A stretch of DNA of 64,000 nucleotides, from contig JAJFPB010000008.1 of NCBI GenBank assembly GCA_020881915.1, positions 868,001-932,000 of the forward strand, given 5' to 3'. This stretch comes from Paramyrothecium sp. XJ0827 (Eukaryota > Ascomycota > Sordariomycetes > Hypocreales > Stachybotryaceae). The translations under genes and the position numbers were made by a program. Shown one piece after another: positions 57,694 through 64,000 of the stretch; the stretch's first letter is position 1, and each line of letters opens with the position of its first letter. The notes under the pieces were generated by a model. The model made no database searches. It saw only the letters and a program-made list of their open reading frames with translations, and had not been told where the DNA came from.

Positions 57694-58493
57694 CTATAAA
57701 ATCAAAAGCAGGACTAGCAGCAGGATGAGGACGAAGATGAGGACGGCGATGCAGCAGCTGCTGAAGCGGTCTTCGTTCTTGCGCATGACGTACTGCAGCT
57801 TCTGAACGCCCGTTTGCAGCCGCCCGCCCACCCGGTCGGCCACGGTGTCGACCTCGTCGAGAATCTCGCGCTGCTCCTCGAGCTCGCGGCCCATGTCGTC
57901 GGCCTGGCGGCGCAGGTTGCCGACGGTCTGGAAGACGCCGTCGAGGTGCTGGTCCTGCTCGTGCATCATCTCGACCTGCTGCTGCTGCTCGAACCCGGCG
58001 TAGCCGTCGCCGCCGTCCCCGTCGCTGATGGCGAAGGAGCTCGGGTCGGGGAGGTCGCTCCCGCCTCTGGCGGCGGCGGCGTCGAGCTTCTTGTGCAGCT
58101 CCTCGCGCATGTCCTCGACCTCGCCGCCGACCTCCTGGACGAGTCGCTTGCGGCGGACAACCTCATCGGAGGACAGGCCGAACTGGGCGGGGTTGGACTC
58201 GACGGCCTGGACGGAGTCGACTAGGTCGGCGAGGTCGTCGGCGAGCGTGGACAGCGCAGCCTCGAGATCGGCCCGGGCGGAGGCGAGCTCGGGTGATGAC
58301 GCGGTGGACGTGAGCGAGCGGATGCGAAGATATGAGGCGAACAGGGACCGCGTCGAAGACAGCTGGTTTAGGACATCTCTGCGCCGGATAGTCAGCGACC
58401 CTGATGGGACTCTCAAGGGGAACAATGTCGCGAGAGGGAGGCTTACTGCTGGACCTGGAGGAAAGGGTCCCCCTCTGTGCTCGAGGACATCAT
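57694..58493 (-). CDS. TLG1: Qc-SNARE of the Tlg1 / syntaxin-6 type
   Basis: Two exons on the minus strand, 58493-58447 and 58378-57694, give 243 residues. It begins MMSSSTEGDPFLQVQQDVLNQ, the syntaxin-6 N-terminal pattern; the second Met (58490) may equally be used. A helical bundle domain occupies about 10-110. The SNARE helix is about 155-218 (EMMHEQDQHLDGVFQTVGNL, onward), with the zero-layer glutamine at about Gln185. A 17-residue hydrophobic anchor ends the protein, leaving almost nothing on the lumenal side. Tlg1 acts in fusion of endosome-derived vesicles with the trans-Golgi. The intron has GTAAGC and GCGCAG ends. Confidence 0.92.
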
Positions 58494-59193
58494 CCTATCT
58501 ACACCGTTCTGTAAAGATGCATGGGGGGAACAGCTTGCGGGACTGGACACGCAAGAGCAATTGGGAAGTGTTGGTGATGGGCGCAGTAAGGCTAGGCTGC
58601 GACGTTGGAAGCTTCAAATGGGTTGGGAGGTCTATCCCGAGCATGACGTTGCTTGAACCCTTTCCGGGCAGCCAGGTACGTATCTCACCTGTCGCTCCGC
58701 ACTAACTCGAAGTGGGTACCGATTGGCTTGTTCCGTATTAGTAGTCCTCCTTTGAGTCGTGTATTTTATTAAGGTGCAGCCACTCGGCTTGCACAAATTT
58801 GTGTTCTCAGGCTCTTGGGGCAAGACATAAAAACCCGAAAATCAAGCTATAAGAATCTATGCAAAAGCATACGAGACAAACAAGGTGCCTCAGCCGATAA
58901 TCTGGTCGGATCTCTCACCCGTCTTTTTCTCCATCGTTTTGACCTGCCACTGGGCACGGTACTGGCGGTCCTGTCTCCATCGCAACTCACATTGAGGGCT
59001 TTGCGAACTTGATACGAGCCGGTATAGGAACAGGCAAGAGATTACAACTCAACATCCATACAACGTTATTAGAGGAGAAAAACACCCAAGGCGCTCTGTG
59101 AGCCATCTTGAGGTATTCGAAAATCTATTCCTACCTTCACTTCAGACAAAAACCCGGGTTCATCGTACTTCTGGAAACAACTAACAGCGCACA
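58494..59193. promoter_or_regulatory. Divergent region between TLG1-like and METTL25-like genes
   Basis: A 700-base stretch between divergent starts, which must carry both promoters and leaders. It is mixed in composition, with TATTTTATTAAGG near 58760. No gene is seen. Confidence 0.5.
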
Positions 59194-60975
59194 ATGCCAC
59201 CCTCGGATCCATTGCCATACGATGAAAGATTTGCGAGTCCAGAAGAGTACGTGGAAGAGATATTGAACTTTGCTAAGACGTCGGACCTTTTCCAAGTCTT
59301 GTGTGGCGGTGTTCATATCCTTGACTTCTTCACTACCGACCCCGGACTGTTTCACGCCGCTCTGCCAGCAGAGTGGCACGAGTATTTGCTCACCCATGAT
59401 ATCATGGAAATCCTCGACATACTCATGCGGTCAGATTTGGATGAGCTTGCCAAGGACGATTCGCGATGCCCTCCACAAAGCTTGCTGGAATACATTCGCT
59501 CAGTGAGGCGATTCGCTCTTGGCCGATCGTTCGCACCAAGTGCCCAGAAGCTGCCCGTTCTCCCGCGCTCTATTGCGCTAGGGATGAAGCCTAAGAAAAT
59601 CCACGAGGTTGTCAACTTTGCCGACTACGTTGGTAAGCTCTCGGACGATATTGCGGAGCAGCACGGGACCGAGATCTCGCACTTTGTCGACTTTGGGAGT
59701 GGTCAAAACTATCTTGGCCGCGTGTTGGCCAGCGAGCCATACAACCGACGCGTCGTGGCCGTGGAAGGGAGAGAAAAGAATGTTTCCGGGGCCAAATACC
59801 TTGATGTAAGATCAGGTCTGGCGAGTACGCCTCGGTTGAAGCGGAACAAGAAGCTGTGGAGCAAGATTCGGGAGACTATTGGGGATGACCGGGACGACCC
59901 CGAAGCCAAGGCGGAGGCAATTCGCAAAATCGCAGGGGATGAAGAAGAAGCTTTTGACTTTCGGGCAGTCACCGAGCTAGATGGAGTGTACACGGCCGAG
60001 GAGGGCAAGGGACAAGTGCAATATATCTCTGGCCGGTTGGATAGCGGAGATTTGACAGAGCTTCTGACCACAATCGACGAAAGCAATGCCGACGAGAAGA
60101 TCAAGAAGGATCCACGTTTGATGGCTGTATCCATCCATTCATGTGGAAACCTCTCACATTATGCTATCCGATCCATGATCCTCAACCGTGAGATCCGCGC
60201 AGTTGCGATTGTGGGGTGCTGTTACAACTTACTTACGGAGAGACTGGGACCTCCCAACTACAAACACCCCTATCTCCGGCCTACCCTCCAAGCGCTGAAT
60301 GGACGATTGTGGCAAGAGTCGGACAAGAAGGATCCGCAGGGATTTCCGATGAGCAATCGTTTCTGCACCTACAGGGACGAGGGTGTCCGTCTGAACATCA
60401 CAGCCCGAATGATGGCGTGCCAGGCGCCGCTGAACTGGTCACGGGAGGAGAGCGAAACTTTCTTTTCCCGACACTTCTACCGGGCCGTGCTCCAGCGCAT
60501 TTTCCTCGACCGAGGTGTGGTGGGCAAGATCAGGCACGACGAATCAGCCACACAGGACGGCGAACCTGAGAGCCCTTTCAACGTTAGTACCAATCCGCTC
60601 ATTATCGGCTCGCTACGTAAGGGCTGCTATGCGTCACTCAAATCGTATATTCGTGGAGCCATGGAGAAATTGACGTCGAGCACCGAGTACAAAGAATATG
60701 GAGACGTGCTGCGGGTAAAGATGGGAGACCTGACGGATGAGGATATTGAGCGGTACGAGGCGACTTACCTGCCGCGGCGCAAGGAACTATGCGTCATATG
60801 GAGCATGATGGCCTTCAGCGCCATGGTTTGTGAGTCGCTGATTGTGGCGGACCGGTGGATGTTCCTCAAGGAGCATAGGGACCTGGTCAAGGACGCATGG
60901 GTGGAGACTGTCTTCGACTACGGCCAGAGCCCGCGTAATTTGGTTGTGGTTGGGATCAAGAATGAGGGCGTCTGA
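59194..60975 (+). CDS. METTL25/METTL25B-family methyltransferase-like protein
   Basis: A single exon of 593 residues. The SAM-binding motif is DFGSGQNYLGR at about residues 166-176, preceded by MKPKKIHEVVNFADYV, the family's entry helix. The second hallmark is SIHSCGNLSHYAIRSM near residue 312, with AVAIVGCCYNLLTERLGP following, closely like animal METTL25/METTL25B (RRNAD1). An insertion of about 90 mostly charged residues (about 200-290) separates the two. The conserved EAYLPRRKELC-like C-terminal segment (here EATYLPRRKELCVIW) is near 530. The target of the enzyme is not established for fungi. The start is the first ATG, immediately before the conserved N-terminal helix. Confidence 0.93.
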   Translation: MPPSDPLPYDERFASPEEYVEEILNFAKTSDLFQVLCGGVHILDFFTTDPGLFHAALPAEWHEYLLTHDIMEILDILMRSDLDELAKDDSRCPPQSLLEYIRSVRRFALGRSFAPSAQKLPVLPRSIALGMKPKKIHEVVNFADYVGKLSDDIAEQHGTEISHFVDFGSGQNYLGRVLASEPYNRRVVAVEGREKNVSGAKYLDVRSGLASTPRLKRNKKLWSKIRETIGDDRDDPEAKAEAIRKIAGDEEEAFDFRAVTELDGVYTAEEGKGQVQYISGRLDSGDLTELLTTIDESNADEKIKKDPRLMAVSIHSCGNLSHYAIRSMILNREIRAVAIVGCCYNLLTERLGPPNYKHPYLRPTLQALNGRLWQESDKKDPQGFPMSNRFCTYRDEGVRLNITARMMACQAPLNWSREESETFFSRHFYRAVLQRIFLDRGVVGKIRHDESATQDGEPESPFNVSTNPLIIGSLRKGCYASLKSYIRGAMEKLTSSTEYKEYGDVLRVKMGDLTDEDIERYEATYLPRRKELCVIWSMMAFSAMVCESLIVADRWMFLKEHRDLVKDAWVETVFDYGQSPRNLVVVGIKNEGV

Positions 60976-62645
60976 ACTCTGAACCGTACTTCTGAGATTC
61001 ATGCTTGCCATCCTCGCAACAGCAGCGCCGCACCGGAAAGACGGACCAGATAGAAGGTTGAAATGCTCCATTACCCCCACGGTATGCACAAGGGCGCTTC
61101 CGCGGATGGGGCGCAGAATGAGGCGGGGCGTATTTGGTGCACCGAATGATTGGTTCGTGGCTCAGCCGTGAAGCTTGACGGGTGAACCAGCGGGCGGCAC
61201 GATATCGTGCATCTACCTTGATTGTCAGTGACGCGGCAGGCACAACAAAAGATGGGGCGGTTTCACATAGACTTCAAAAAGCACATCCTAACGGATGAGG
61301 TTCCGGCAGCTAGTTCCGTCCATAGACCAGCGGATGGCAGCAAGGCTAAACAATCGCCTGCAGATACCTGACGATAGCTCGAAGCATCCTCGAACCTAGA
61401 AAATCCAAGGCATATTGGCTTGGCCGAGTCCAGACCGCCATATCCCATGAGCTGTAGAGAGGAGAAGAGGGGAAGACCGCTTAATCCCTGTGAACAGGAT
61501 AGCATCAAGGTCTCCGGGTACATGGAATCTGCTCGACTGACGGGGGGTGGTCCTTATCAGTTATTAGGGAAGGATCGTGCAGCAACGAACATCCATGCTC
61601 GTTACAATAGCTCGATCGACAATGCCCTGACGTGAACCCGGGGCCGACTCTAAGCGACTCGAAGAGTGTGGGGGACGTTCAAGGCGGAGAATGAACGTGT
61701 AGCTTAGCCCGCCCCTTTTCTTTCCTTTTGCCAGTCGTTACCTGCATAAGCTGATCGGAGAGGCGTGATTTCTTGTCATGACAGCTCATTCCCGACCCTT
61801 GAACCCGAGGTGGTTGCGCCAACGATTAGCCAACCCACGTTTCCACGCCCTTGTGAGGTCTGTGCTGCATGGGGTTTTTGGAGCCGGGGTTCGGATAGGC
61901 TAGATTCGGTTGTCGGCAGACGGGCAGATGAGCCAGAGGTAGGCTTGGTTCTCGTGTTTCTCAATTGCGTCCAGAGCTGTGAACGGATGATCTTCTCCTG
62001 GAGTAGCATTACGTGCAGGCTCTGAGAATTGGCGGCATACATCAAGATGTGACAGCTCATCACGCCCCCGAGGACAAGGCATCGGTACTGGCTAGGCGGA
62101 CGACTATTGGTAACAGGCAACTCATTTCTCAGGACAATAAGGCCAGCTGGATGGGGGTCCGGTGCGTTGGCGGCTTTTGCAACCCGAGACCTTGGGGAAG
62201 GATTTCGCCATCATGCTTGGCGAGCAAGCCATGGGTTGCGGGAGGAAGAAGGAAGAGGCGGCGTTGGCTGATGGCGAGCAGGGTATGCAATGCTCTCATA
62301 CCGAGTGATAGGTTTTTGCGCAGATGCATGCATGCATGTATCAGTCCAGCGGATGCGTCCCTTGATCCGATCCAATGCATGTATTTGAATCATCTGGCCG
62401 GGAGAGTTGAAGACGAACACCGAGCAAGCGTAAGGATATTATGGCGTGACCATTGCGGTCTGCGGCTAGGCGGCGAGGAAGCAAAAGCAAGAAAGTATGA
62501 AGCAGGAGGACGACTGAAACGGTGAGGATCAGTGAGCCACAGCTACCTTGTCTAGGTCGAACCTCTCCACGGTAGCATGCGTGATGCTATGAATGAGGGC
62601 AAAGTGACAGCTTCCAGTTCGGAAGGTCGATGGGCCAGTGCCTGA

Positions 62646-62780
62646 TGTGAGGTAAGGTATCTTAGTAGGTAGGATACCTTGGGTACCTTGCCTTCCTCTA
62701 CTCAGTCGCCTGGCCTCAAGGTACCTACCTCGCCGTAATCCGTACCTTAGACTTGATCGTCGCTCTCCAGGTTCCTTACC
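62646..62780. repeat. GGTAAGGTATC/GATACCTT hairpin cluster
   Basis: AAGGTATC and GATACCTT are exact reverse complements around an 11-base loop (62654-62680). GGGTACCTTGCC, AAGGTACCTACC, CGTACCTTAG and TTCCTTACC follow within 100 bases. It belongs to the same element family as the copies at 27427 and 39200-39425. Confidence 0.65.
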
Positions 62781-63546
62781 TTTATCCAATGCCGTCAATG
62801 CGACGCGGCACGGCAAAGGAAGGCACGGGCGAATAGCCAACGAATCGGGCAAGTCCAAAATGCAAAAAGAGGATGCATTACGCTGCACTGCGCTGCATTC
62901 TCAAGCCGCAATGCCACTCTGCCATGTTGCTGCGTGACTGTGACTGTCGCTGATCCTGCTTTCGCTCACCCAGGAGGAGGGAAGCCAGAATCCCATCCTG
63001 GCCTTCGAATCGCCTTGACTTGCCTGGCCTTGCCTTGTCCAGATCCAGCATGCATGGCGCCATGCTTTCTCAACGGGCGTTTCAAGGTCGTTATTTGGAC
63101 CGTAGCCCATTTCCCCACCGCTCAGCGCTGGCGGCTTGGTGTCATCAGGGTCCTCCAGTTTAAGCTCCCTGTCTGTCGTGCCACGCCTCGATTGTGTGAC
63201 CAGGGGAGGGGGCCAGCTGCAAGACGACCTTTGATGCTACTCCGGGCGGCGCTTGACGGCACTGGCATGGCTCGAGCTTGTGTGCGATTCTCGCCGACGA
63301 CAACTCCCGTGACACCAAAGCCACACCCTCATGCGGCATGTATCGCAGCATTTCATCACCACGACGTCGTCCCTTGCCTCACCGAGCTCGAGGAATGAGA
63401 ACATTCAGTCATCAATCAAGCGATGCCCGATGCCGCTCCGGACGATCCATCCAGATGGGTCGCGCTGCAGGATCGGTGGGGCCTTGCTTTGTTCCCTGGC
63501 CATCAATCAATCGGACTACTAAGTTGGTGCTTGGTATTTTGGGGAG

Positions 63547-63580
63547 AGCCAGCCAGCCCAGCCCAGCCCAGCCAGCCAGT
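63547..63580. repeat. Short AGCC/AGCCC tandem repeat
   Basis: AGCCAGCC followed by three AGCCC-like units and AGCCAGCC again; a simple-sequence tract in non-coding DNA. Confidence 0.75.
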
Positions 63581-64000
63581 CCATGTCATGATGCCGTTGC
63601 CGTGTCGCATGGCCCTTGGTGGCTTTTCGTTATAGTTGTCCTAGTCCGAATTCCGACTAAACCTAGCATGCCACCCACTTTGCTTATACCACAACCGGTA
63701 TTGTCGATGGGGGGAGGGGGTGGGATGAGTCCTTGGCTGCCCAGGACTGGACCCTTTGCGGGACCCTCACGATCCAAACGTGTGGTAGTTGCTTGTTTGA
63801 CCCTTATCAATCGTTCACTCACCCATTCGCATTAGGTTGGCTTTACTGGAGTCTTTTGTACTATCGCAATCATCGGCCAGTTTGACGCCTATCTCGGCCT
63901 CGTACAAATTCTCCCTCCCTCCCTCCTTTCTCTTGTCTTTTTCTCTTTTTGTCGTTTCCATTTCTTTTCCCGTCTCCCATATCTACTTTTTCGGCCTTCT

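Larger units (their letters stand above)
60976..64000. other. 3 kb right-end region without a recognised gene
   Basis: Open frames on both strands are short, overlapping and without domains. A hairpin-rich GGTACC cluster lies at 62646-62780, a TGCATGCATGCATG tract near 62325-62340 and an AGCCC-type tandem repeat at 63547-63580. The last 120 bases are strongly pyrimidine-rich on the plus strand (CTCCCTCCCTCC, TTTTTCTCTTTTT), as expected just upstream of a plus-strand gene that starts beyond the window. Confidence 0.5.

Noticed and set aside
63278..63835. 185-residue plus-strand open frame near the right end
   Set aside because: It runs through simple repeats and has no recognisable domain or conserved start.
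1..64000. Biosynthetic cluster, transposon, viral insertion or CRISPR array
   Set aside because: No polyketide or peptide synthase, terpene cyclase, transposase, reverse transcriptase, integrase or regular spacer array was found. FPP synthase, the oxygenase and the DUF4188 protein are far apart and separated by housekeeping genes.

Overview
The window is nuclear DNA of a filamentous ascomycete, most likely a Sordariomycete and possibly Hypocreales; the class is an inference from gene content and protein style, not a database match. Supporting signs are short spliceosomal introns (about 45-110 bases, one near 330) with GTAAGT-like donors and CTGAC/CTAAC-like branch sites, no operons, intergenic gaps of 0.1-3.5 kb, and typical filamentous-fungal families (GH76 Dfg5-like, Rds1-like ferritin fold, DUF4048, DUF4188, Ssd1, Mkt1, Ams2/Spt21-type GATA factor). 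I find 19 protein genes and one tRNA gene. Exon joins were worked out by hand from reading frame, splice sites and family resemblance; every spliced CDS given adds up to a whole number of codons.

Left part (1-13 kb): farnesyl diphosphate synthase (+); an RA-PH adaptor with a long disordered N-terminus (-); an NAD-dependent reductase of the RmlD/MAT2B type with a 20-base microexon (-); an intron-containing tRNA-Phe(GAA) (+); spliceosomal MFAP1 (+); and DNA polymerase alpha subunit B (-).

Middle (13-30 kb): an Ams2/Spt21-type GATA factor whose zinc finger has an insertion of about 70 residues (-); mitochondrial 3-hydroxyisobutyryl-CoA hydrolase (-) divergent from Sm-D2 (+); dihydroxyacetone kinase (-); a GPI-anchored Dfg5/Dcw1 GH76 protein (-); and a DUF4188 monooxygenase-like membrane protein (-).

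Middle-right (30-48 kb): a DUF4048 protein (-); a 1050-residue ATP-dependent DNA ligase-like protein with an unrecognised 380-residue tail (+), tail-to-tail with a 2-oxoglutarate/Fe(II) oxygenase carrying a 17-base microexon (-); an Mkt1 homologue with a 7-base first coding exon (+); and an Rds1-like secreted ferritin-fold protein (-).

Right (48-64 kb): the Ssd1 translational repressor with a degenerate RNB nuclease site (-), the Gle1 mRNA-export factor (+), the Tlg1-type SNARE (-), a METTL25-type methyltransferase (+), and a 3 kb non-coding right end that probably leads into a gene beyond the window.

Most genes are housekeeping: isoprenoids, splicing, replication, mRNA export and translational control, Golgi trafficking, cell wall. 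There is no biosynthetic cluster, transposon or CRISPR array. The items most worth a second look are a dispersed family of GGTAAGGTACC-type hairpin sequences in intergenic DNA, the divergent DNA ligase-like gene, and the GATA finger with its long loop.
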